The notes beneath the pieces were generated by a model. That model was not told the DNA's origin, did no database searches, and was given only the letters and a program-made list of their open reading frames with translations. Below are positions 46,540-54,524 of a stretch of DNA of 64,000 nt, piece by piece. Source of the DNA: Phocaeicola_A sp036804505. GTDB taxonomy: Bacteria; Bacteroidota; Bacteroidia; Bacteroidales; Bacteroidaceae. The first letter of the stretch is position 1. Every line of letters begins with the position of its first letter. The stretch covers positions 1-64,000 of the forward strand of contig DAIRSI010000012.1 of assembly GCA_036804505.1 (NCBI GenBank), read 5' to 3'. Made by a program: the position numbers and the translations under genes.

Positions 46540-47316
46540 ATGAAAAAATTCATTCTCGATTTGAGAGTTACTGAGAATATTCGATTACATGATCGGTATG
46601 TTCTGCTCAAAATGACTCATGAAAATACTTTGCCTGATATGATTCCCGGGCAATTTGCACAAATACGTGTCGATGGTTCTCCTACTACCTATCTGAGGAG
46701 ACCTATTTCTATCAATAATGTTGATAAAGAGAAAAACGAAGTGTGGTTTCTTGTACAAATAGTGGGTGACGGTTCCCGGAAACTCAGTGAAGCCCAGGTA
46801 GGTAGCTTTGTAAATGTTGTTTTACCATTAGGAAATGGTTTTACAGTTGTAAATGATGCTGATTCGCGTTATTTGCTGGTTGGAGGAGGCGTAGGTACGG
46901 CTCCTATGCTTTTCTTAGGTAAATGGCTCAAAGATTGTGGTATTAAGCCCGATTTTCTGCTTGGTGCACGCACTATAAATGATTTGCTTCAGCTGGAATC
47001 CTTCAAAGCTTTGGGTGAAGTATATGCAACTACGGAAGATGGCTCCTATGGGGAGAAAGGGTTCGTAACGCAGCATTCTATTCTGAAACAGAAGAATTAT
47101 GACCATATTTGCACCTGTGGGCCCAAACCAATGATGGTATCGGTGGCCAAGTATGCCAAAGAGAGCAGTATAGACTGTGAAGTATCGTTGGAAAATACCA
47201 TGGCTTGTGGTATAGGTGCCTGTCTTTGTTGTGTGGAGAACACGAAAGAGGGTAATCTTTGTGTATGTAAAGAAGGTCCGGTATTTAATATAAACAGACT
47301 GTTATGGCAGATTTAA
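46540..47316 (+). CDS. pyrK: Dihydroorotate dehydrogenase electron-transfer subunit
   Basis: A 258-residue FAD and [2Fe-2S] protein that passes electrons from PyrD to NAD in pyrimidine synthesis. FAD-binding YLRRPISINN, NAD-binding GGGVGTAPM and the C-terminal cluster cysteines (CGIGACLCC...CVC) are all present. The gene overlaps pyrD by 13 nt, as expected for subunits of one complex. Confidence 0.95.
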   Translation: MKKFILDLRVTENIRLHDRYVLLKMTHENTLPDMIPGQFAQIRVDGSPTTYLRRPISINNVDKEKNEVWFLVQIVGDGSRKLSEAQVGSFVNVVLPLGNGFTVVNDADSRYLLVGGGVGTAPMLFLGKWLKDCGIKPDFLLGARTINDLLQLESFKALGEVYATTEDGSYGEKGFVTQHSILKQKNYDHICTCGPKPMMVSVAKYAKESSIDCEVSLENTMACGIGACLCCVENTKEGNLCVCKEGPVFNINRLLWQI

Positions 47317-48215
47317 GAGTAAAAATAGGTGCTTTGTCGATGCTGAATCCTGTAATGACGGCATCCGGGACGTTTGGATATGGGAAGGAATTCGAGGATT
47401 TTGTTGATTTGGAACAAATCGGGGCTATCATTGTGAAAGGAACTACTTTGGAGCATCGGGAGGGGAATCCTTATCCTCGTATGGCTGAAACTCCTTCAGG
47501 TATGCTCAATGCGGTTGGTCTGCAAAATAAAGGTGTGGATTACTTCGTGAAGCATATTTACCCTGAAATAAAGGATATAAAGACCAATATGATTGTAAAT
47601 GTTTCCGGACATGATCTGGAATCCTATATACAATGCGCCGAACGAATCAATGAATTGGACGGAATTCCGGCTATAGAACTGAATATCTCATGTCCGAATG
47701 TGAAACAGGGCGGCATGACTTTCGGGGTGCATCCGGATTGTGCTGCAGAGGTTGTGAGAGCCGTGCGCAAAGTTTACAAGAAAACCTTGATTGTGAAGCT
47801 GACTCCGAATGTTACGGATATAACGGAAATAGCCAAGGCTGTAGAAGAAGCGGGTGCTGATGGTATTTCACTGATTAATACGTTGCTGGGAATGGCTATT
47901 GATGCGGAGAAAAGGCGTCCTGTGCTCTCAACGGTAACGGGAGGTATGAGTGGTGCGGCAGTCAAGCCGGTTGCCTTGAGGATGGTATGGCAGGTGGCTA
48001 GGGCCGTAAAGGTTCCGGTCATCGGTTTGGGAGGTATCATGAATTGGAAGGATGCTGTGGAATTTCTATTGGCCGGCGCCAGTGCCATAGAGATAGGAAC
48101 GGCCAATTTTATAGATCCGGCCATAACAGTGAAAGTGGCTGCAGGTATCAATGATTATTTGGAACGACATCATTATAAAAGTGTACAGGATATAGTGGGC
48201 GCTTTAGAGTTGTAA
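47304..48215 (+). CDS. pyrD: Dihydroorotate dehydrogenase, class 1B catalytic subunit
   Basis: A 303-residue FMN TIM-barrel enzyme oxidising dihydroorotate to orotate. Key segments: NPVMTASGTFGYG, VKGTT, NISCPNVKQGG with the active-site Cys of class 1B, LINTLLGMAID and GLGGI for phosphate binding. Its partner PyrK is encoded just upstream, which fixes the NAD-linked class 1B type. Confidence 0.96.
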   Translation: MADLRVKIGALSMLNPVMTASGTFGYGKEFEDFVDLEQIGAIIVKGTTLEHREGNPYPRMAETPSGMLNAVGLQNKGVDYFVKHIYPEIKDIKTNMIVNVSGHDLESYIQCAERINELDGIPAIELNISCPNVKQGGMTFGVHPDCAAEVVRAVRKVYKKTLIVKLTPNVTDITEIAKAVEEAGADGISLINTLLGMAIDAEKRRPVLSTVTGGMSGAAVKPVALRMVWQVARAVKVPVIGLGGIMNWKDAVEFLLAGASAIEIGTANFIDPAITVKVAAGINDYLERHHYKSVQDIVGALEL

Positions 48216-48277
48216 ACTCAAAAACGTCCCATTTCATCGAAAAAAATTACTTTTATACATGTAATTCAGTTTACTTT

Positions 48278-48961
48278 TTAGCCCTTTTTATCGAGTAAAT
48301 CCGGACGGAGGCGTTGGGTGCGTTCGAAAGACTGCTGCAATTCCCAATCGCGGATTTTAGCTTCATTGCCGGAAAGCAGAATGTCCGGAACCCGCCATCC
48401 TTTATATTCTGCCGGTCGGGTATATACCGGTGGTGCCAGCAGGTTGTCTTGAAAAGAATCTGACAAGGCTGATTGTTCGTCTGAAATGACTCCCGGAATG
48501 ACACGTACAACAGCATCGGCTATGGCAGCTGCCGCTAGTTCTCCTCCGGTGAGCACATAATCTCCTATACTGATTTCTTTTGTGATGAAATGTTCGCGGA
48601 TTCTGTAATCAATGCCTTTGAAATGTCCGCAAAGGATGATGAGGTTTTGGCATAATGACAAAGTATTGGCCATCGGCTGGTTGAACTGTTCGCCGTCCGG
48701 CGTCGTGAAAATCACTTCATCATATTCCCTTTCTGCCTTCAAGGCCGAGATGCAACGGTCTATGGGCTCTATCTGCATAACCATCCCGGCACAGCCGCCG
48801 AATGGATAATCGTCCACTCTTTTATGCTTGTCGAGTGTATAGTCACGAAGATTATGGATGTGGAATTCGGCTAGCCCTTTTTTCTGGGCGCGACTCATGA
48901 TGGAGCAGTTGAAGAAACTTTCAATCATCTCGGGCAATACAGTTATGATGTCAATGCGCAT
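48278..48961 (-). CDS. trmD: tRNA (guanine37-N1)-methyltransferase
   Basis: A 227-residue SPOUT-class enzyme that methylates G37 of tRNAs reading CNN codons. It starts at MRIDIITVLPEM (ATG at 48961); a longer frame back to 49282 overlaps ligA and is not coding. Motifs: DDYPFGGCAGMVMQIEP, VILCGHFKGID-like segment LIILCGHFKGIDYR and the knot GDYVLTGGELAA. It is alone here, without the rpsP-rimM-rplS neighbours found in many bacteria. Convergent with pyrD and divergent from ligA. Confidence 0.95.
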   Translation of the reverse strand: MRIDIITVLPEMIESFFNCSIMSRAQKKGLAEFHIHNLRDYTLDKHKRVDDYPFGGCAGMVMQIEPIDRCISALKAEREYDEVIFTTPDGEQFNQPMANTLSLCQNLIILCGHFKGIDYRIREHFITKEISIGDYVLTGGELAAAAIADAVVRVIPGVISDEQSALSDSFQDNLLAPPVYTRPAEYKGWRVPDILLSGNEAKIRDWELQQSFERTQRLRPDLLDKKG

Positions 48962-49003
48962 GTCTTTTGAATTATTTTTTGCAAAAATACGAAATAATCC
49001 ACT

Positions 49004-49032
49004 TTTGACTGAATGATATTTGTTATTTTTGT
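49004..49032 (+). promoter_or_regulatory. Promoter of ligA
   Basis: TTTG at 49004-49007, 17 nt spacer, TATTTTTG at 49025-49032, 28 nt before the ATG. On the other strand a TATTTTTG (48982-48989) is a possible -7 box of trmD. Confidence 0.5.
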
Positions 49033-49060
49033 GTATTGAATAACCGATAGCGATTAAAAT

Positions 49061-51061
49061 ATGGACGAGAAAGAACGAATATTGCAGTTGCGCAATGAAC
49101 TGCACCAGCATAATTACAATTATTATGTGTTGAATGCACCGGTGGTGAGTGATTTTGAATTTGATTCCATGATGCACGAATTGCAGGACCTGGAGAAGAA
49201 ACACCCCGAAATGGCAGACCCGACATCCCCGACTATGCGTGTGGGCAGTGACTTGAACAAGGAGTTTGTACAAGTTCGTCATAAATATCCGATGCTTTCT
49301 CTTGCCAATACTTATTCCGAAGCCGATGTAACAGATTTCTATGAACGTACCCGCAAGTCACTGAATGAGGATTTCGAAATATGCTGTGAAATGAAATTTG
49401 ACGGAACATCCATTTCATTAATATACAGTGAGGGAAAGCTGGTTCAGGCTGTTACGCGTGGTGACGGGGAACATGGAGATGATGTTACAGACAATGTGAA
49501 AACAATAAAGAGCATCCCTTTGGTCCTGCCTCCCAATGGCGGATATCCGACTGATTTTGAAATAAGAGGTGAAGTGTTGATGCCATGGAGTGTTTTTGAG
49601 GAACTTAACAAGGAACGTGAACTCAGGGAAGAACCACTTTTTGCCAATCCGAGAAATGCAGCTTCCGGTACTTTGAAGTCACAGAACTCGGCAGTGGTTG
49701 CTTCCAGAAAGCTGGATGCATATCTGTATTATCTTCTTGGAGAAAATCTTCCGCGCGAAGGGCATTATGAGAATATGATGGAGGCGGAAAGGTGGGGATT
49801 TAAGGTTTCTCATATCATGAAAAAATGCAAGACACTGGATGAAATCTTTGAATTTGTAAATTATTGGGATACGGAACGAAAGAATCTGCCTATAGCCACG
49901 GATGGAATCGTTTTCAAAGTAAATTCTCTCCGACAGCAGCGTTTTTTGGGGTACACGGCAAAGTCTCCTCGTTGGGCTATAGCCTACAAGTTTCAGGCTG
50001 AGAAGGCTTTGACAAGGCTGAACAAGGTAACCTATCAGGTGGGACGTACCGGGGCCATTACGCCGGTCGCCAATCTGGATCCCGTTCAATTGTCGGGAAC
50101 CGTGGTGAAACGTGCTTCCCTGCATAATGCTGATATCATTGAAGGACTCGATCTTCATATTGGCGATATGGTTTATGTGGAAAAGGGAGGTGAGATAATA
50201 CCTAAGATAACCGGAGTCGATCTGGATTCACGATTGCTTGTCGGTGACAAAGTGAGATTTATCACTCATTGTCCTGAATGCGGAACTCCTCTGGTGAGAT
50301 ATGAAGGTGAAGCAGCTCATTATTGTCCCAACGATACGGCTTGTCCTCCTCAGATAAAAGGCAAGATAGAACATTTCATCAGCAGAAAGGCCATGAATAT
50401 TGACGGATTAGGTCCGGAAACAGTTGATCAGTTCTATCAAAATCATTTGATAAACAATTCTGCAGATTTGTATTCTTTAAGAATTGATGACATCAAGTAT
50501 TTGGACAGGATGGGTGACAAATCGGCAGAGAGAATTTTGCAGGGTTTGGAAGACTCCAAAAAGATACCTTTCGAAAGGGTGCTTTTTGCATTGGGAATCC
50601 GTTTCGTAGGAGAAACTACAGCCAAAGTTCTGGCTCGTGCTTTTAAGTCATTGGACGCCTTGTCACAGGCTACTTTGGATGATTTGTTGCATGTGGATGA
50701 AATCGGTGGTAAAATAGCCCAAAGTATATTGATTTATTTCTCCAATGAGGAAAATCAGAAAATCATTGAAAGGTTGAGAGAGGTTGGTTTGCAGATGCAG
50801 CTTTCGGATGAAGCTATAAATGGAGTTTCGGACAAGCTGGAAGGCAAGTCAATCGTAATAAGCGGGGTGTTTGAACAATATTCCAGAGACGAATATAAAA
50901 ACCTTATAGAAAAAAACGGCGGAAAGAATGTGGGAAGCATATCGGCAAAGACATCTTTCGTATTGGCAGGAGCCAATATGGGTCCCAGCAAACTGGAAAA
51001 AGCCAATAAATTGGGTATCCCAATTATAGGAGAAGATGAATTTCTTAAACTTATTGAATGA
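49061..51061 (+). CDS. ligA: NAD-dependent DNA ligase
   Basis: A 666-residue complete LigA, sealing nicks in replication and repair. Domain Ia (HNYNYYVLNAPVVSDFEFD), adenylation site KFDGTSIS with the AMP-linked Lys, OB fold, a four-cysteine zinc finger (CPECGTP...CPNDTAC), helix-hairpin-helix region and a C-terminal BRCT domain (KSIVISGVFEQYSRDEYK) are all in order. Confidence 0.97.
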   Translation: MDEKERILQLRNELHQHNYNYYVLNAPVVSDFEFDSMMHELQDLEKKHPEMADPTSPTMRVGSDLNKEFVQVRHKYPMLSLANTYSEADVTDFYERTRKSLNEDFEICCEMKFDGTSISLIYSEGKLVQAVTRGDGEHGDDVTDNVKTIKSIPLVLPPNGGYPTDFEIRGEVLMPWSVFEELNKERELREEPLFANPRNAASGTLKSQNSAVVASRKLDAYLYYLLGENLPREGHYENMMEAERWGFKVSHIMKKCKTLDEIFEFVNYWDTERKNLPIATDGIVFKVNSLRQQRFLGYTAKSPRWAIAYKFQAEKALTRLNKVTYQVGRTGAITPVANLDPVQLSGTVVKRASLHNADIIEGLDLHIGDMVYVEKGGEIIPKITGVDLDSRLLVGDKVRFITHCPECGTPLVRYEGEAAHYCPNDTACPPQIKGKIEHFISRKAMNIDGLGPETVDQFYQNHLINNSADLYSLRIDDIKYLDRMGDKSAERILQGLEDSKKIPFERVLFALGIRFVGETTAKVLARAFKSLDALSQATLDDLLHVDEIGGKIAQSILIYFSNEENQKIIERLREVGLQMQLSDEAINGVSDKLEGKSIVISGVFEQYSRDEYKNLIEKNGGKNVGSISAKTSFVLAGANMGPSKLEKANKLGIPIIGEDEFLKLIE

Positions 51062-51109
51062 ATTAAGTAATATTTGTAAGAAAATTGGCACTAAAAAAGA
51101 AAATATTTG

Positions 51110-51117
51110 TACTTTTG
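51110..51117 (+). promoter_or_regulatory. -7 box of dapA
   Basis: TACTTTTG, 24 nt before the ATG, with TTG 22 nt upstream. Confidence 0.45.
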
Positions 51118-51141
51118 CGGTCGAAATAGAATAAGATTAAA

Positions 51142-52035
51142 ATGATACAGTCCAGATTAAAAGGAATGGGAGTTGCGCTGATCACTCCATTCAAATCAGA
51201 TGAAAGCGTAGATTATGAGGCATTAATCCGAGTTGTGGACCATTTGATAAAGAATGGAACGGATTTTTTATGTATTCTGGCAACAACAGCTGAAACCCCG
51301 ACTTTGACTACTGAAGAAAAGCAAAATATCAAAAATCTTATTGTTGACAGAGTGAACGGACAAATTCCCATTGTAATGGGATGTGGAGGTAATAACACAA
51401 AAGCGGTAGTAGAGTCTCTGAAAAATGATGATTTTACGGGTATTGATGCCGTATTGTCTGTCGTTCCTTTTTATAACAAACCATCTCAGGAAGGATTGTA
51501 TCAGCACTACAAGGCTATTTCCGAAGCTTCGCCGAAACCGGTCATTCTTTATAATGTGCCGGGAAGGACAGGCGTGAACATGAAGGCCGAAACGACTCTT
51601 CGCATCGCTCGTGACTGCAAGAATGTAATTGGAATTAAGGAGGCATCCGGTGATATTTCCCAAATGGATGATATTATAAAGAACAAACCGGCAAATTTTG
51701 AAGTGTTTTCCGGAGATGATGGTGTAGCTTTCCCTCTGATAACATTAGGTGCGGTAGGTGTTATTTCGGTTATCGGCAATGCTTTTCCCCGTGAGTTCAG
51801 CCGGATGACAAGGTTGGCTCTGAATGGTGATTATGCAAATGCACTGAAAATTCATCACAGTTTTACGGAGTTGTTCAAACTTCTCTTTGTTGATGGTAAC
51901 CCTGCCGGTGTGAAGGCAATGCTGAATGCAATGGGTATGATAGAAAACAAGCTACGTCTTCCGTTGGTACCGACCCGCATCACAACATTCGAAAAGATGC
52001 GTGAGATTCTTACTGAACTCAATATAAAATATTGA
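51142..52035 (+). CDS. dapA: 4-hydroxy-tetrahydrodipicolinate synthase
   Basis: A 297-residue TIM-barrel aldolase condensing pyruvate with aspartate semialdehyde for lysine and diaminopimelate. The Schiff-base Lys is in VIGIKEASGD and the catalytic Tyr in ILYNVPGRTG; GGNNT and the AETPTLT substrate-binding segment (threonine of the triad) are present. Monocistronic with a strong terminator. Confidence 0.96.
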   Translation: MIQSRLKGMGVALITPFKSDESVDYEALIRVVDHLIKNGTDFLCILATTAETPTLTTEEKQNIKNLIVDRVNGQIPIVMGCGGNNTKAVVESLKNDDFTGIDAVLSVVPFYNKPSQEGLYQHYKAISEASPKPVILYNVPGRTGVNMKAETTLRIARDCKNVIGIKEASGDISQMDDIIKNKPANFEVFSGDDGVAFPLITLGAVGVISVIGNAFPREFSRMTRLALNGDYANALKIHHSFTELFKLLFVDGNPAGVKAMLNAMGMIENKLRLPLVPTRITTFEKMREILTELNIKY

Positions 52036-52071
52036 TTTTTTCGATTAATAGGATTCTTTTTATATATTAGG

Positions 52072-52102
52072 GCCCTTCTTTCGTGGTAAAGAAGGGCTTT
52101 TC
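52072..52102 (+). terminator. Intrinsic terminator after dapA
   Basis: Stem GCCCTTCTTT / AAAGAAGGGC, 6 nt loop, then TTTTCTTT. Confidence 0.8.
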
Positions 52103-52112
52103 TTTATATATA

Positions 52113-52151
52113 AAACAAAAAAGTCACGAATTCATATTGAATTTGTGACTT
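52113..52151 (-). terminator. Intrinsic terminator after tRNA-Arg
   Basis: On the minus strand the stem AAGTCACAAATTCA / TGAATTCGTGACTT (one G-A mismatch) is followed by TTTTGTTTT. It starts a few nt after the tRNA 3' end. Confidence 0.7.
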
Positions 52152-52155
52152 CTTG

Positions 52156-52229
52156 TGACTCCCATAGGATTCAAACCTATAACCTTTTGATCCGTAGTCA
52201 AATGCTCTATTCAGTTGAGCTAGGGAGCC
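52156..52229 (-). tRNA. tRNA-Arg (anticodon ACG)
   Basis: A 74 nt tRNA on the minus strand: acceptor GGCTCCC / GGGAGTC, D-arm GCTCAACTGAATAGAGC, anticodon loop CTACGGA (ACG, reads CGN after A34 deamination), T-arm with GGTTTGAATCC. CCA is not encoded. Confidence 0.93.
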
Positions 52230-52372
52230 GTTGTTTTGTTTAACGGGTGCAAAGGTAGGCTTTTCTTGTATAATAACCAAATTTTTCTTCTATTTTTTTC
52301 TATAAAAAATAAGCCATACCCAGTCTTTAAACTGAATATGGCTCAGAATAAGAATATTACATCTTTCGTATA

Positions 52373-54424
52373 TTATTCTTTTATTAAATCAATGCTTCGC
52401 TTCACAAAGTTGTTCAGAGCTTCTCCTTTCAGCATTCCGTTTTGCAAGAGTGCCAAATCTATAAGTTGATGAACTGTTGGATCGGTTGCTGCATATTCTT
52501 TCAGAATATTGTTTTTTAGTGTCTTTTCAGCAGATAGATCGTTTTCAATTTGCTTCAAAGCATCTTTGTCGGCTTGAGGGATTTCTTCGTCCTTTTTGCC
52601 TTCTTGGGCTTTGTGCATATCATCGTGCTGTTTGTCCAAATCCTCGATTTTCTTCTCTACAGGTACCAATTTGTCTGAACAGTTGCTTTCTGCATCAGCA
52701 AGAGCTTTCTTAATCAATTTGTGGTCTGTATTCAGAATCAGGTTGAACATATCCGGCATGTCACCATAAAAACTCATTCCGGCCTGGATGTTAGCCATCT
52801 CTTTCATACGCCGCATGTATTCGCTTTGTGTGATGAGAACAGGTGCTATAGTTTCTCCCATGGATTGTGTTTCGACATTGAAGTCCACTTTGTTGAGACT
52901 AGGAAGTTGGCTACGGAACACTTGAGTGAGAATATTGTTTTCATTGTCGTTCAATGCAGACTTCTTAGTTTCCTCTTTTACAATGAGACGGTCGATGACA
53001 TCACTGTCCACACGGGTGAATCTGGTCTTTTCAAATTTCTGTTCCAGCATACTGATAACGGCTATATCCAATTGTCCGTTCATTAGCAACACGCTGTATC
53101 CTTTATTCCTGGCAGATTCAATATAGCTGAATTGGTCTTCATTGTTGCTGGCATATAAATAGATCAGATTGCCTTCTTTATCTGTCTGATTATCTTTGAC
53201 GAGAGTTTTGTATTCATCGAAAGTATAGTACTTATTGTCAGTGTCTTTCAAGAGTGCAAAATCTTTTGCCTTGTCATAGAAATCCTCTTGTGTGAGCATT
53301 CCATAGTTAATAAAGATTTTAACATCATCCCACTTTTGCTCGAAGTCTTTTCTATCTTCCTTGAAAATGGCAAGCAAACGGTCGGATACTTTCTTGGAAA
53401 TGTATGTGGATATCTTCTTTACGTTAGAATCACTTTGTAAATATGAACGTGATACATTAAGAGGGATGTCCGGCGAATCAATTACTCCATGGAGAAGAGT
53501 CAGAAAATCAGGGACAATACCTTCAACGGAATCAGTGACATACACTTGGTTGCAATAAAGTTGTATCTTGTTCTTCTGTAGTTCGATGTTGCTTTTAATT
53601 TTCGGGAAATACAGGATGCCTGTCAGATTGAACGGATAGTCTACATTCAAATGAATCCAGAACAACGGTTCGTCTGACATGGGATAAAGGTCACGATAGA
53701 ATTTTTTGTAGTCTTCATCCTTTAATTCGGAAGGTTTGCGAGTCCAAAGTGGTTTAATATCATTGATGATATTGTCTTCATCGGTTTCTACTTGTTTTCC
53801 GTCTTTCCAATCTTTCTTGTTTCCGAAAGCGATAGGAACGGGGAGGAAGCGACAGTATTTCTTGAGAAGTGACGAAATCTTTTCTTCCTGAAGGAATTCC
53901 TTGCAGTCGTCGTCAATGTATAAGATGATATCCGTTCCGCGTTCTGCCTTTTCAGTTTCTTCTATTGAAAATTCAGGACTTCCGTCACATGACCATTTCA
54001 CGGCTTTAGCGCCTTCTTTATAGGATTTGGTAATGATTTCCACTTTCTTGGATACCATGAAAGAGGAATAGAATCCTAGACCGAAGTGCCCGATAATGGA
54101 ATTGGCATCGTTTTTATATTTTTCGAGGAAGTCATTTGCACCAGAGAATGCAATCTGATTGATATATTTATCTATTTCCTCTTCTGTCATGCCGATACCA
54201 CGGTCGGAAATGGTGAGAGTTTCCTTTCCTAAGGATACATGTACTGTCGTATCACCCATTTCACCTTTGAAATCGCCTTTCATGGAAAGGGTTTTCAACT
54301 TTTGGGTAGCATCGACTGCATTTGAAATCATTTCACGGAGAAAGATTTCATGATCGCTGTATAAGAATTTTTTAATGACGGGGAAAATGTTTTCGGTAGT
54401 AACCCCAATATTTCCTTTTTGCAT
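52373..54424 (-). CDS. htpG: Hsp90 family chaperone
   Basis: A 683-residue HtpG. N-terminal GHKL ATPase: LRELISNAVDATQKL-type segment with Asn for Mg, SDRGIGMTEEEI and GHFGLGFYSSFMV. Middle domain segment SLNVSRSYLQSD-like (PLNVSRSYLQSD) and an acidic charged C-terminal dimerisation region. It is cytosolic and assists folding under stress. Slightly longer than E. coli HtpG, in line with Bacteroidetes forms. Located downstream of clpC, another stress gene, but separated by a terminator. Confidence 0.96.
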   Translation of the reverse strand: MQKGNIGVTTENIFPVIKKFLYSDHEIFLREMISNAVDATQKLKTLSMKGDFKGEMGDTTVHVSLGKETLTISDRGIGMTEEEIDKYINQIAFSGANDFLEKYKNDANSIIGHFGLGFYSSFMVSKKVEIITKSYKEGAKAVKWSCDGSPEFSIEETEKAERGTDIILYIDDDCKEFLQEEKISSLLKKYCRFLPVPIAFGNKKDWKDGKQVETDEDNIINDIKPLWTRKPSELKDEDYKKFYRDLYPMSDEPLFWIHLNVDYPFNLTGILYFPKIKSNIELQKNKIQLYCNQVYVTDSVEGIVPDFLTLLHGVIDSPDIPLNVSRSYLQSDSNVKKISTYISKKVSDRLLAIFKEDRKDFEQKWDDVKIFINYGMLTQEDFYDKAKDFALLKDTDNKYYTFDEYKTLVKDNQTDKEGNLIYLYASNNEDQFSYIESARNKGYSVLLMNGQLDIAVISMLEQKFEKTRFTRVDSDVIDRLIVKEETKKSALNDNENNILTQVFRSQLPSLNKVDFNVETQSMGETIAPVLITQSEYMRRMKEMANIQAGMSFYGDMPDMFNLILNTDHKLIKKALADAESNCSDKLVPVEKKIEDLDKQHDDMHKAQEGKKDEEIPQADKDALKQIENDLSAEKTLKNNILKEYAATDPTVHQLIDLALLQNGMLKGEALNNFVKRSIDLIKE

Positions 54425-54463
54425 ATCTGAATTTTTTTAATTATTAATTTGTTAGTTTGGCAC

Positions 54464-54499
54464 AAAAAAAGTGCCAGAAAAGATTCTTTCTGACACTTT
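54464..54499 (-). terminator. Intrinsic terminator after clpC
   Basis: Minus strand: stem AAGTGTCAGAAAGA / TTTTCTGGCACTT followed by TTTTT. It separates clpC from htpG. Confidence 0.7.
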
Positions 54500-54524
54500 G
54501 ACATTAAAAATATAAATATTCCAA

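Noticed and set aside
48962..49282. N-terminal extension of the trmD frame
   Set aside because: It overlaps the ligA start on the other strand, and TrmD proteins begin with MRIDIIT-type sequence at 48961.
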